Source: Planctomycetaceae bacterium
GTDB taxonomy: Bacteria; Planctomycetota; Planctomycetia; Planctomycetales; Planctomycetaceae
NCBI GenBank assembly: GCA_021732975.1
Contig: JAKFWC010000002.1
Coordinates: 1-52,708 of the forward strand
Direction of reading: 5' to 3'
Length of the DNA stretch: 52,708 nucleotides
This document shows, piece by piece, positions 7,942-17,636 of the stretch. A program made the translations under genes and the position numbers. The notes under the pieces are model-generated. The model had not been told where the DNA came from. It did not search any database and saw only the letters and a list, made by a program, of their open reading frames with translations. Positions within the stretch are counted from its first letter, which is position 1. Every line of letters starts with the position of its first letter.

Positions 7942-8993
7942 CGGAAATTGCTGCCCTCATGGCGGCTGTGCTCATCTTCGCGGCGGAGTTGCTGCATGCC
8001 CAGCGCGTCCGGCGTGTGGCGTGGCTGGCGTTTGGACCGACCGGGCAACCGCGCGGATGGGCCATCGCCGCACCGTTCCTGCGAACTGTGGCCGTGGCCG
8101 CGCTGGCGTGGGGATTGACGACGCTGATCTTCCTGCCGCCGAAAGTGCATCACGCAGCGACCGTCGACAAGAGCAAGTTGCGGCACTTGCTGATCCTGCT
8201 CGATGTCTCCCCCAGCATGCGACTCGAAGATGCCGGACCGTCGAAGAAGCAGTCACGTCGTGGTCGGGCCAAAGATTTGATTGAATCGTTTTTGTCGCGA
8301 TCCGGAGCGGACTTCAAAATCAGCGTCGTGGCGTTCTACACCGAAGCGAAGCCCGTCGTGGTGGACACCGTCGACAATGAAGTCATTCGCAATATTCTCG
8401 GCGATCTGCCCATGCAATGGGCGTTCGACGCCGGCAGCACGCATCTCTTCGAGGCCTTGGAAGAAGCGGCGGAAATCGCCCATCCGTGGAAGCCGGACGA
8501 TACCACCTTGCTCATCGTTACCGACGGCGACACCGTCCCCGCGGCGGGCATGCCGAAATTGCCAGCATCCATCAACCATGTGCTGATCGTCGGCGTGGGT
8601 GACTCAGCGACCGGAAGTTTCATTGACGGTCGACAATCGCGACAGGATGTCAGCACGCTGCGGCAATCGGCCATCCGGTTGAGCGGCGTCTATCACGATG
8701 GCAACGAGAAGCAAATTCCGACCGATGTCGTCCGGTTCGTCTCGTCGACCACGCGCACCAGCCCGTTTGAAGCCCTCGGGCGTCGCGAGTATGCATTGCT
8801 CGCATGTACTCTCGGAGCACTCATGTTCGCTGCCTTGCCGTGGTTGCTGCACGCCTGCGGAACGGCATGGCGACCGGGCGTGCCGATGGCGCTGACGAGA
8901 CCCCGTGTCGAAACATCAACGCCGATGCCGGAGACGATCGCGGATAAGAAATTACGCCTACGCACAAAATCCATTAGCAGAATGAATTCCTAA
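7935..8993 (+). CDS. VWA-domain membrane protein (BatB-like)
   Basis: 352 aa, starting inside the end of the preceding VWA gene with GAGGT 8 nt upstream. Two N-terminal membrane segments are followed by the VWA domain with MIDAS DVSPSM (about residues 90-95) and TDGDTVPAAGMP (about 196-207), then another membrane helix (LLACTLGALMFAALPWLLHA, about 289-308) and a basic tail. Paired VWA proteins in MoxR operons usually face the periplasm. The second helix of the pair and the long insertion around KKQSRRGRAKD are particular to this copy. Confidence 0.86.
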   Translation: MVAEIAALMAAVLIFAAELLHAQRVRRVAWLAFGPTGQPRGWAIAAPFLRTVAVAALAWGLTTLIFLPPKVHHAATVDKSKLRHLLILLDVSPSMRLEDAGPSKKQSRRGRAKDLIESFLSRSGADFKISVVAFYTEAKPVVVDTVDNEVIRNILGDLPMQWAFDAGSTHLFEALEEAAEIAHPWKPDDTTLLIVTDGDTVPAAGMPKLPASINHVLIVGVGDSATGSFIDGRQSRQDVSTLRQSAIRLSGVYHDGNEKQIPTDVVRFVSSTTRTSPFEALGRREYALLACTLGALMFAALPWLLHACGTAWRPGVPMALTRPRVETSTPMPETIADKKLRLRTKSISRMNS

Positions 8994-9080
8994 GTGATAA
9001 TCTGACACGGATTCAAATCAGACATTCCGTCATCCCGCAACAGGTGTGACGAAGAACCTCGTCCTTTGGGAATCAAGGTC

Positions 9081-9809
9081 ATGAGAACCGCCGCATTAGT
9101 CTTGATGCTGATTCTGCCGGCCGTCGCCGTCGCGTATCACTATGGGCCGGGTCAAAAAATGCTGGCGCTCGATGACGCCGCGATCCACGTCCAACGAGCG
9201 GAAGCTGCGGTAAAGGGCGAGCGGTTCGCGAAAGCGATCGAAGCGTACGATGCCGCGCTCAGTCGCATTCCGGCCGACCGCGGCGACTTGTCGCGACCCA
9301 TCCGTCTCGAAAAAGCCAAAGCCCGGATGAACAGCAAGCAACTACCGGAAGCCTATGACGATCTCCTCGCATTGAAGGATGAACTCGACTCTGCCACCGT
9401 CACAACGACCGAGGCCTTCAAGACGGACGTGCGGCAAACGATTGCTAACGCGCAGTACTACATGACGTGGCTAATGCGATTGGAAGGCGAACCGCGCGAA
9501 CAATGGGAGCCGGATATTGAAGCTTCCCGCCAGAATTACAAACTGCTCGCTGACGCGGCCCGTGCGGCGGGGAACGACAAGGATGCTGAGCGGTTGGAAG
9601 GCGATCTCGAAGCCGCGATTCGACTGGCCCGGATGGATCTCTCCGAGTTGCAGGCGCTGGCGCTGCCGAAGCAATGCCAAGGTTGCTGTTCGGGGAATTG
9701 CCAGGGGAAATGCAAAGGTAAGGGTCGCAGTCCGAAACAGGGTCAGAACAAACCCGAAGATGCCCGTGGGGCCAGTTCCGGCCCACCGCCCGATGAAAAA
9801 GGTTCGTGA
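9081..9809 (+). CDS. Exported helical-repeat protein with cysteine-rich tail (TPR/BatC-position)
   Basis: 242 aa from ATG 9081, with AAGG just upstream; the frame also reads from a TTG at 9066. A signal or anchor segment spans residues 3-18. Helical repeats of TPR character follow (AEAAVKGERFAKAIEAYDAAL, split here as AEAAVKGERF then AKAIEAYDAAL). The C-terminus carries five to six cysteines in CQGCCSGNCQGKC (about 198-210), then a Lys/Gly/Pro-rich tail. A TPR protein after two VWA proteins fits BatC/BatE position. The Cys cluster could bind metal or form disulphides; that part is inference. Confidence 0.75.
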   Translation: MRTAALVLMLILPAVAVAYHYGPGQKMLALDDAAIHVQRAEAAVKGERFAKAIEAYDAALSRIPADRGDLSRPIRLEKAKARMNSKQLPEAYDDLLALKDELDSATVTTTEAFKTDVRQTIANAQYYMTWLMRLEGEPREQWEPDIEASRQNYKLLADAARAAGNDKDAERLEGDLEAAIRLARMDLSELQALALPKQCQGCCSGNCQGKCKGKGRSPKQGQNKPEDARGASSGPPPDEKGS

Positions 9810-9931
9810 CTAATCATCCGCATGGCTGGAGTCGCGTCCCGGTGACTTTGCGATAGCCGGGATGCTCGCCGTCCTGTGAATTCCATTGTCGTTTGCCCGC
9901 TCAGTGCGGAGCGATGTCTGACGGGGGGAAT

Positions 9932-12900
9932 ATGAATTCAGCCGCGATCTCTCGTTTGTGTGCCTGGATGATCAAAGCCACATCGGCAATCCTGTTCGTT
10001 GCGATCTTCACTCCTCTCGCTTACGGTCAGTTTGGAACGATCATCGTCGCTCCTGACGATGTTGACATCAGCGCTCTCCGGCCGACACCCTCTGGTGCCG
10101 TGGTGGCGAGCAGTCCCGAGACAGCCTCCTCAACGGCAACGACGGATCCCAATAAAGCTATCGCGGACCGCAAAGCCCGGCGGCTGGCGATGATCCGCAA
10201 ACTCAGCTTCGACCGCCGTCCCTCGGCCATCCTGAAAACATGGCAGTCGCCGCCGTCGAAAGATGACCCTCTTGATGATGCACCGGCGGATGCGGCGAAA
10301 GTCGTCACCGCTCCCCCGGCAAAACCAGAACCGGCCGAAGGGGAGAAACCCAAAGATCCCGCAGCCGCTGAGAAAGCCGCGGCCGAGGCGAAACAGGCCG
10401 AAGCCGCCAAAATCGTGGCGGCCGAAGATGCGGCGTTCGATCGCGAACTGACGAAGTTCCAGCGGCAGGTCACGCTGTCCGAGTGGGACGCCGTCCGCAG
10501 CTTCATCGCAAATCTCGAACTCGACGAAGCCAAGGCCCTGTACGCGCAGATGTTGACCTCGCTGCAATCCGGTTCTTCCGGTCGCATGAATGTCGATCCG
10601 CAAATGTTGCAGCAACTCGTCACGCAAGGAGCCGACCTCCCCAAGATGCAAGCGGCGCTTTCCTCCATCGGACAGGGACCAGGAGCCCAGTACGCCGAAA
10701 AGAATCTGTTCACCATGTCGGACATCCTCGGCGTGATGCAAGCGACTCCGGGAGAATTCGATGACGATGCGATTCGCAAACTCGGGATGATTCTGCAGTT
10801 CGCGGTGACTGCGGGCTTTGATCTCGATGCACTGCTCGGTTCACCGCCGATTGCCGAAGCCCAGAGCCGCAGCAAAGTTGTCCTTCAGACCGATGAGTCG
10901 CCAGCCGGACCATTATCCGAAACCAAGGCCGATACCGTCGCGCTGCCCGAAAAACTCCCACGGGCCGCCCACCCGTTGACGGCGCGCGACGTGGCCCGTT
11001 TGCTCACCCAGGCCCGTCAGGAAATCCGCGCCGGTGAGTACTTGCCGAGCGTGGAGGAAGCCATCGCGGCGAAAGACGGACCGGGTTTGAATCTCATCGT
11101 GCGTCACGTCCTCGCAAAATATGCCAAAGAGCAAAAGTCCGTCGGCTTGGAACAAGCGTGGCAGGCGACCCAAGCCGTGCTCGAAATCCCCGTCCCCCCC
11201 GAACCGCCGAAAGTCGTCGCAAAACCCACGGTTCCTGCGGCCAACAGTGCGGAAGGGACACCTGCGGCGATAACCGCTGCAGCAGCGAAACCCGATTCGG
11301 CAGCCGAACGTCTAACCACCCGCTATCGCCTGGCCAAAGCGACGCGCGACGAAGCCCTGACGCGCGCCGTCGAGCTCGCACCGAAAGTCCGCAAGGAACT
11401 CGGTCAACAGTGGCTCGACGACAGTTTTCGTAATCGCCAGGAACGTGGGAAGGAATTGCTTTCGGCGATCGGATCGGCCACTTCAAACAATCTCGCATCG
11501 CATCCCAACGACAGCGAATACCGCAAGAAAGGTCTTGAGTTGCAGAAAACCGCCGTCGAAGCGTTGACGCGAGCTTCGAGCGAGCAAGCGGCCGCATGGC
11601 GCGAGCCCCTCACCGTTCTCGCCGCGGCGTGGCTCAAAGAGGCGACCACCAGCCACGCGCTCGATAACAGTGCCGCAGACCGGGGCTACCGCCGTGATCG
11701 CTACGGCAACTATTTCATGTTCGACGACGAACAACAGATGATGGGCCGCAGTTTCGGCGGCAATGCGGCCAGCCCCATCAAGATCGAAGATGTTCTGGAA
11801 CTCAAGCCGACCGAAACATGGCTGGCGCTCGTGAGCCCCGATCTGCGGCCGAAGTTCGAGGAAACACTCGCCCGGCTGCATCTCAAAATGCAGGATGAGG
11901 CCCTCGCGTTTCCCTATATCGAACGACTCGCGGCCACCCACCCCTCTCGTGCCAAAGATCTCGCCGCCGAGTTCGTGAAGGTGTGGACCTCGTCGCACAA
12001 TCCCAATGAGAACCGAAACGGCTACAACCCGTACTATTACTATTACAGTTACGAACGCCGGGCGGATCGCATTCCCCTCACGCGGTCGAAGCAAGAACGC
12101 AATCTCGTCGAGTTGGCTGGCTTGGTGAAGCGATTAAAGTCGCTTCCCATCGGGGATCTCAATGAGACGCTGCTGACCAACGCGTTCACCACGGTCCATA
12201 GCAAAGCTGAGGTTTACCGGTTGGAAGCGATTGAAAGCGTGTTCGGTTCGATCGATGCACTCAAGCCGCGGACGCTCGCCGAGTTGATCCAGCAGATGCG
12301 CGGCAACCTCGCCGGCGTCTGGCGGATGCCCGATGTGCAGCGGCAGAACAGTACGAACCGCAAGCAGCGCGACATCCGCGCGGAAGTGCTGCACGGTTAC
12401 GAAGTGGCCCGCACGGTGGTACAGCAAGGGCAGCAGAAGTATCCAGGTCACTGGGCCCTGATCCTCGCCGAAGCCGCGATGCTGCACGACGAGAACGAAT
12501 ATCTCAAGGAATTCGAGAAGAGCAGCGATTACTCGCCCAAACGGACGGAAGCGCTGGAACTCTTCGCCAAAGCCGCGAAGGCCTACGTGACCGCCGTGCC
12601 CGATACACCGCTCGATGAGCAGACCCCTCTGCCCTTCGAGATGTGGTTCTACGCTTCCCTCGGTAGTGTCGATCTGGCCCGCATCACCGCCGACAAAACG
12701 CCCGACCACAAGCAACCGGCACTCATTCGACAGACGCTCGCGGGATTATCGACCGAAGCCGCGGAACGGCATCTGTCGCAGTTCGCCAACAATCTCTTCA
12801 CCCGTGCCAGCGACGCCAAGCCCGAACTCAAGCAGCGGTATCTGAAGGCGGGGTTTGAAGTCGTCGGCGAACACAAACTCGCACGGGAAGCCCGCAAACT

Positions 12901-14119
12901 GCACGACTACTACAACGATCTCATTCAGGAGATCAAACTCGAAACCCGCATCGATGGCCCCGATACCGTCGGCCATGGCAAGCCCTTCGGTGTCTTCGTG
13001 AATCTGGTTCACACGAAGGAAATCGAGCGCGAATCGGGCGGCTTCGGCAAATACCTGCAGAACCAGAACAACAACCAGATGTACTACTACAACTTCGGTC
13101 GTCCGCTGGAGAACTATCGGGACAAGTTCAGCGACTTCGCCAGAAAGGCGCTCGCGGATCACTTCGATGTCCTGTCGGTCACCTTCCAGGAAGCGACCGT
13201 TAACTCCCGCGCCTTGCCCGAATATGGCTGGCGGTCGACCCCGTATGCGTATCTGCTGCTGAAAGCGAAAGGTCCGGAGATCGACAAGCTCGCGTCATTG
13301 CGGATGGATCTCGATTTTCTCGATACATCCGGTTACGCCGTGCTTCCCATTGAATCCCCAGTCCTGCCGCTGGATGCCAAAGCCAGCGCGCCCCCCGCAC
13401 GCCCTGCAGAGGATGTCGTCATCACGCAAACTCTCGATGAACGGCAGTCGGACAAAGGCAAACTGCTGGTCGAAATCCGCGTCACGGCTCGGGGCCTCGT
13501 CCCGGAAATGGAACAGTTGCTCGACCTGAAACCGACAGGGTTTACGATCGACAAGATCGACGATCGCGGCGTGGCGGTCGTGGAGTTCGACAAAGAAGCT
13601 CCCGAGAACTCGATCCGCAGCGAACGTCAATGGATGGTCGCGCTCTCCGCCACCACGAATGAAGAACAGCGACCGAAGGCCTTCCAGTTTGCATCGGCGA
13701 AATTGCCGGTGAAGGAAATGGTCTACCAACGGTACGAGGATGCCGATCTGAAGAGCGTCGACGCGGAAGTGTCGCTGGAGGCCCGTTACGGAAAGACGCC
13801 GTGGTTGCCGTGGGCCCTTTCGGCCGCCGCGGTGGTTGCGGCACTCCTCTCAGCAGGATGGGTGTGGCATCTCGCCAGTCGTCGCCAGGGTCCGGTGCAG
13901 ACAAAGTTCACTCTGCCAACCACGCTAACCCCCTTCACGGCGATTAGCTTTTTGAAGGAACTGGAGATGCAGGCGGGGTTCGATGAAGTCTCGCGCCGCC
14001 AGTTGCAGGCCGCAGTCACAACCATCGAGCGGCATTACTTTCAAACTCCCGAATCGACACCGCCCAATATCGAACAAATCTCTCAACACTGGCTCACGGC
14101 GGCCTTGGCGCAACGCTAA
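9932..14119 (+). CDS. 1395-aa exported protein with single C-terminal membrane helix, function unknown
   Basis: The ATG at 9932 is preceded by GGGGGG and gives a good signal peptide (to about residue 33, ending LAYGQFG). The frame also reads from ATG 9914 and TTG 9893. After an Ala/Pro/Lys-rich stretch (about 110-165) come long helical regions with TPR-like spacing. Tyr/Asn-rich patches lie near 695-705 (PYYYYYSYERR) and 1040 (NQNNNQMYYYNFG). A beta-rich region follows, then a transmembrane helix near 1290-1310 and an 84-aa cytosolic tail. It closes the MoxR operon, where BatD-like large proteins are common. I recognise no named domain. Confidence 0.8.
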   Translation: MNSAAISRLCAWMIKATSAILFVAIFTPLAYGQFGTIIVAPDDVDISALRPTPSGAVVASSPETASSTATTDPNKAIADRKARRLAMIRKLSFDRRPSAILKTWQSPPSKDDPLDDAPADAAKVVTAPPAKPEPAEGEKPKDPAAAEKAAAEAKQAEAAKIVAAEDAAFDRELTKFQRQVTLSEWDAVRSFIANLELDEAKALYAQMLTSLQSGSSGRMNVDPQMLQQLVTQGADLPKMQAALSSIGQGPGAQYAEKNLFTMSDILGVMQATPGEFDDDAIRKLGMILQFAVTAGFDLDALLGSPPIAEAQSRSKVVLQTDESPAGPLSETKADTVALPEKLPRAAHPLTARDVARLLTQARQEIRAGEYLPSVEEAIAAKDGPGLNLIVRHVLAKYAKEQKSVGLEQAWQATQAVLEIPVPPEPPKVVAKPTVPAANSAEGTPAAITAAAAKPDSAAERLTTRYRLAKATRDEALTRAVELAPKVRKELGQQWLDDSFRNRQERGKELLSAIGSATSNNLASHPNDSEYRKKGLELQKTAVEALTRASSEQAAAWREPLTVLAAAWLKEATTSHALDNSAADRGYRRDRYGNYFMFDDEQQMMGRSFGGNAASPIKIEDVLELKPTETWLALVSPDLRPKFEETLARLHLKMQDEALAFPYIERLAATHPSRAKDLAAEFVKVWTSSHNPNENRNGYNPYYYYYSYERRADRIPLTRSKQERNLVELAGLVKRLKSLPIGDLNETLLTNAFTTVHSKAEVYRLEAIESVFGSIDALKPRTLAELIQQMRGNLAGVWRMPDVQRQNSTNRKQRDIRAEVLHGYEVARTVVQQGQQKYPGHWALILAEAAMLHDENEYLKEFEKSSDYSPKRTEALELFAKAAKAYVTAVPDTPLDEQTPLPFEMWFYASLGSVDLARITADKTPDHKQPALIRQTLAGLSTEAAERHLSQFANNLFTRASDAKPELKQRYLKAGFEVVGEHKLAREARKLHDYYNDLIQEIKLETRIDGPDTVGHGKPFGVFVNLVHTKEIERESGGFGKYLQNQNNNQMYYYNFGRPLENYRDKFSDFARKALADHFDVLSVTFQEATVNSRALPEYGWRSTPYAYLLLKAKGPEIDKLASLRMDLDFLDTSGYAVLPIESPVLPLDAKASAPPARPAEDVVITQTLDERQSDKGKLLVEIRVTARGLVPEMEQLLDLKPTGFTIDKIDDRGVAVVEFDKEAPENSIRSERQWMVALSATTNEEQRPKAFQFASAKLPVKEMVYQRYEDADLKSVDAEVSLEARYGKTPWLPWALSAAAVVAALLSAGWVWHLASRRQGPVQTKFTLPTTLTPFTAISFLKELEMQAGFDEVSRRQLQAAVTTIERHYFQTPESTPPNIEQISQHWLTAALAQR

Positions 14120-14154
14120 TATAACGTGAGTTCTGCCCACGTGATGAGACGGTC

Positions 14155-15573
14155 ATGCTCAACCCGCCCGTAGACCGCCGTGCGTTTCTCCGCCGCAGTT
14201 TGCTGCAGGCGGGAGGCGGTTGCGCCGCATTGGCCATGGCCTCGCTCGACCGCGCTGCCGCCACGGAGACGCGTCGATCCGTCGTTCCGTTGCCGCATCA
14301 GGCGCCACGGGTGAAACGGGTCATCTGGCTCTTCATGCACGGCGGTCCCAGTCATGTGGACCTGTTCGATCCCAAACCCGATCTCGAACGCCTTGCCGGT
14401 GAACCACTGCCGGAATCGTTCGGCTCCTTCATGACCCGCCGCAAGGTTGCCGAGAATCCACTCCTGCCGCCGGTGCGTCCGTTGCGTCCAAAAGGCGAAT
14501 CGGGCTTGCATATCAGCGACATGCTGCCCGCGTTGTCGCAGCACATCGATGATCTCTGCGTGATCCGCAGCCTGCACGGCGACAGCGTTAATCACCCGCA
14601 GTCCGTATATCAGATGAACACCGGCCACATTCTCATGGGGCGACCGAGTGTCGGCAGTTGGGTCGCTTACGGGTTGGGATCGGAGAACCGCGATCTACCC
14701 GCATTCGTCGTGCTGCCCGATCCCGGCGGCGGACTCAAAGGGGGGCCACCGGCGTGGGGAAACGGTTATCTGCCCGCCAGTTATCAGGGTGTGCCGATGC
14801 GCGGTGGATCGAAGCCCATCCTGCATCTCGCTCCGCCGGAGGGAATCTCGACCATCCAGCAGCGGAAGACGCTTGATTTCCTGCGCGATATTAACCGCCG
14901 GCATCTGACCGACCGCGATGGTGATGACGAACTCGCCGCGCGGATGCAGTCGTATGAACTGGCGTTCCGGATGCAAGCCGCCGCGCCGGAACTCGTCGAC
15001 CTGCAGGAAGAGACTTCGGAAACACAGCGGTTGTACGGCCTCGACCGCAAGGAGACCGAAGAGTTCGGACGGCGGTGTCTGCTCGCGCGGCGAATGATCG
15101 AACGGGGCGTCCGGTTCGTGCAACTGTACTCCGGCGACACCAACGGCTGGGACGCGCACAGCAACGTGCTTCAGAACCACGAACAACTCTGCACCGCGAC
15201 CGATCAACCGATTGCGGGGTTGCTCGCCGATTTGAAGCAACGCGGGTTGTGGGACGACACGCTCATCATCTGGGGGGGCGAGTTCGGCCGGATGCCGATG
15301 AGCGAACAGGGCAAAGGCCGCGATCATAATCCGTGGGGCTACACCATCTGGCTGGCGGGCGGCGGCGTGAAGCCTGGCATGGCCTACGGAGCGACCGATG
15401 CCGTGGGATTGCGAGCCGCCGAAAACCCCGTCCACATCCGCAATTTCCACGCGACGCTGCTGCATCTGTTGGGACTCGACCACGAAGCACTGTCGTACTT
15501 CCACAACGGTCTCGACGAACGCCTCATCGGCCCCACGGGCGATGTGAAAATCGTGCGCGAGATTCTCGCATGA
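14155..15573 (+). CDS. DUF1501 family Tat-exported protein
   Basis: 472 aa. A twin-arginine signal (DRRAFLRRSLLQAGGG, residues 7-22) is followed by the DUF1501 core with an alkaline-phosphatase-superfamily look: FMHGGPSHVDLFDPKPDL (about 62-79), VIRSLHGDSVNH, GWDAHSNVLQNHEQLC and GGEFGRMPMSEQGKGRDHNP. Planctomycetes carry many copies, almost always paired with a DUF1549/DUF1553 gene as here, where the stop overlaps the next start by ATGA. The pair is probably co-translated and exported. The substrate is unknown. Confidence 0.93.
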   Translation: MLNPPVDRRAFLRRSLLQAGGGCAALAMASLDRAAATETRRSVVPLPHQAPRVKRVIWLFMHGGPSHVDLFDPKPDLERLAGEPLPESFGSFMTRRKVAENPLLPPVRPLRPKGESGLHISDMLPALSQHIDDLCVIRSLHGDSVNHPQSVYQMNTGHILMGRPSVGSWVAYGLGSENRDLPAFVVLPDPGGGLKGGPPAWGNGYLPASYQGVPMRGGSKPILHLAPPEGISTIQQRKTLDFLRDINRRHLTDRDGDDELAARMQSYELAFRMQAAAPELVDLQEETSETQRLYGLDRKETEEFGRRCLLARRMIERGVRFVQLYSGDTNGWDAHSNVLQNHEQLCTATDQPIAGLLADLKQRGLWDDTLIIWGGEFGRMPMSEQGKGRDHNPWGYTIWLAGGGVKPGMAYGATDAVGLRAAENPVHIRNFHATLLHLLGLDHEALSYFHNGLDERLIGPTGDVKIVREILA

Positions 15574-17471
15574 AGCGTGCATGGCTCGTCGTGCTGTGTG
15601 TGATGGGCAGTCTCGGCAGCCGCACGGACGCCGACGAGGAAGCCATCGTCGAAGCCCCGATTACCGCCAATGATCGCCAGCACTGGGCATATCGTCCGCT
15701 CTCCATGCCACCGGTGCCACGGGTGAATGATGCGGCATGGATTCGCACGCCGGTGGATGCCTTCATCCTGGCGAAGCTGGAAGCTCTCGAACTGACCGGT
15801 GGCCGCGATGCCGAAAAATCCGCGCTGTTGCGCAGGCTCACGTTTGATCTCACCGGATTGCCGCCCACTGTCGACGAACAAATAGAATTCGATCTCGATG
15901 AGCGTCCCGATGCTTATGAACAATTAGTCGAACGACTGCTCGCCTCGCCCTCTTACGGAGAACGTTGGGCGCAGCACTGGCTCGACCTCGCGCGGTTCGC
16001 CGACACCGATGGCTTTGAACATGACAAGCTGCGTCCTGAGGCGTGGAAGTATCGCGATTGGGTCATCGCCGCGTTGAATCGCGACTTGCCATTCGACGAG
16101 TTCGTGCGGCAGCAACTGGCCGGCGACGAACTTCCCGAGGGCGACGCCGTCGCGACGATGTTCGGGCTCGCCGGCCCCGACATGCCCGATGTCAACGATC
16201 AGGCCGAGCGCCGCCATTTTCGCCTGAACGAAATGACCGCCACTGTGGGATCGGTCTTTCTCGGACTACAGCTCGGTTGCGCCGAGTGCCACGATCACAA
16301 GTACGATCCGATCAGCCAGGCCGACTTTTACCGGCTGCGGGCCGTGTTCGAGTCCGCCGTACCGGTGTTGAAACGCGACCAGCCATACTACAGGCTCGCC
16401 AACCAGCCAGAGAGCGAACCGGCCCGCTTCTGGATCCGTGGTGACTTCCGCCGCCCAGGGGCCATCGTCAATGCCGGCTTCCCGCGCATCGCCGTCGGAG
16501 AAGAACGTTCGGCGACTACCGGGACACGTACGCAACTGGCGGACCGCATGGTCACCGAAGCCAGAGCCCTCACCGCGCGGGTGATGGTCAATCGCCTGTG
16601 GCAACATCACTTCGGTCGGGGTATTGCGGCGTCGGCAAGCGATTTCGGGGTGATCAATGCCGATCCCACGCATCCGGAACTGCTCGATCGGCTCGCCAAC
16701 GATCTGATCGATCACGGCTGGAGCCTGAAGCACCTCCATCGACGCATCGTCTTATCGACAACGTACCGTCAAACCAGTCGGCGTTCGGGATCGAACGACG
16801 AGGATTGGAATCGGCGGTTGAAACTCGATCCGCAAAATCGATTGTGGAGTCGCGCGCCCCGACGACGACTGGAAGGGGAAGCCTTGCGTGACGGGTTGCT
16901 GCAAGTAGCCGGTGTGCTGAACCGCACCAGCGGCGGACCGGGTGTCCAGCCGCCGTTGCCCGAAGAATTGATCGGTACGCTGCTCAAAGGCCAATGGACG
17001 ACGAGCCCGCATCCCGGCGATCATGCCCGGCGCAGCATCTATCTGTTCGCACGACGCAATCTGCGGTATCCGCTACTGGAAGCCTTTGACCGTCCTGAAG
17101 CGAACGCCAGTTGTGCAGCCCGCGGACAATCGACCACGGCTCCGCAAGCCCTCGTGCTGATCAACAGCGATCTTTCGATCGCCACGGCGCAGCAGTTAGC
17201 CGGGCGTATTTTGGCCGGACCGGGTGAAACCGATGCTCAGATCGATACAGTTTATCGCATCGCGCTGGGTCGCTATCCCACTGCCGATGAACGGGCAGAC
17301 TTCACAGGTTTTCTTGCAAAACAATCGATGGCCCTTCGCGACGGGTCGGCGCAGTCGGCGGGATTATCGCCGGTCCCTGTCGTTCCGTCACAGGATGCCG
17401 CCGGGGCCGCGGCGTGGGTCGATGCGTGTCTGGCGATTCTCAATAGCAATGAGTTTCTCTACTGCGATTGA
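15570..17471 (+). CDS. DUF1549/DUF1553 (PSD1) exported protein
   Basis: 633 aa with a Sec signal (residues 1-21). The start is fixed by the ATGA overlap with the DUF1501 gene. DUF1549 spans about 45-250 (SYGERWAQHWLDLARF, then haem-like CAECHDHKYDPISQADFY). DUF1553 spans about 325-600 (TARVMVNRLWQHHFGRGI, LATTYR-type LSTTYRQTSRRS, FDRPEANASCAARGQSTT). No N-terminal PSCyt1 domain is present, so it is the short form of the family (many are 700-1100 aa). It likely works with the DUF1501 partner in the periplasm; the reaction is unknown. Confidence 0.93.
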   Translation: MKRAWLVVLCVMGSLGSRTDADEEAIVEAPITANDRQHWAYRPLSMPPVPRVNDAAWIRTPVDAFILAKLEALELTGGRDAEKSALLRRLTFDLTGLPPTVDEQIEFDLDERPDAYEQLVERLLASPSYGERWAQHWLDLARFADTDGFEHDKLRPEAWKYRDWVIAALNRDLPFDEFVRQQLAGDELPEGDAVATMFGLAGPDMPDVNDQAERRHFRLNEMTATVGSVFLGLQLGCAECHDHKYDPISQADFYRLRAVFESAVPVLKRDQPYYRLANQPESEPARFWIRGDFRRPGAIVNAGFPRIAVGEERSATTGTRTQLADRMVTEARALTARVMVNRLWQHHFGRGIAASASDFGVINADPTHPELLDRLANDLIDHGWSLKHLHRRIVLSTTYRQTSRRSGSNDEDWNRRLKLDPQNRLWSRAPRRRLEGEALRDGLLQVAGVLNRTSGGPGVQPPLPEELIGTLLKGQWTTSPHPGDHARRSIYLFARRNLRYPLLEAFDRPEANASCAARGQSTTAPQALVLINSDLSIATAQQLAGRILAGPGETDAQIDTVYRIALGRYPTADERADFTGFLAKQSMALRDGSAQSAGLSPVPVVPSQDAAGAAAWVDACLAILNSNEFLYCD

Positions 17472-17493
17472 ACCCGGATCGACAAATCTCGGC

Positions 17494-17586
17494 GGGTGGC
17501 CGGGGTTGGAGCGTACTCGCGAAACCCCGGAAAACAGCGTGTTGCCAAAATGCCGGGGCTTCCCTTCGGTCCAGCCCCGGCCACCC
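17494..17586. repeat. Nested inverted repeat between PSD1 and sulfatase genes
   Basis: The outer arms 17494-17509 and 17571-17586 pair over 16 bp with one G-U. The inner arms 17521-17530 and 17553-17562 pair over 10 bp with one G-U. The gap lies between two convergent genes (stops at 17471 and 17637), so a bidirectional terminator role is possible, but there are no T-runs. The sequence belongs to neither the GCCCA family nor the 5185 element. Confidence 0.8.
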
Positions 17587-17636
17587 CACCTTCAAAAAGG
17601 CGATGACCCTGTCTTCGGCCAAGTTGACTTGCCTAT

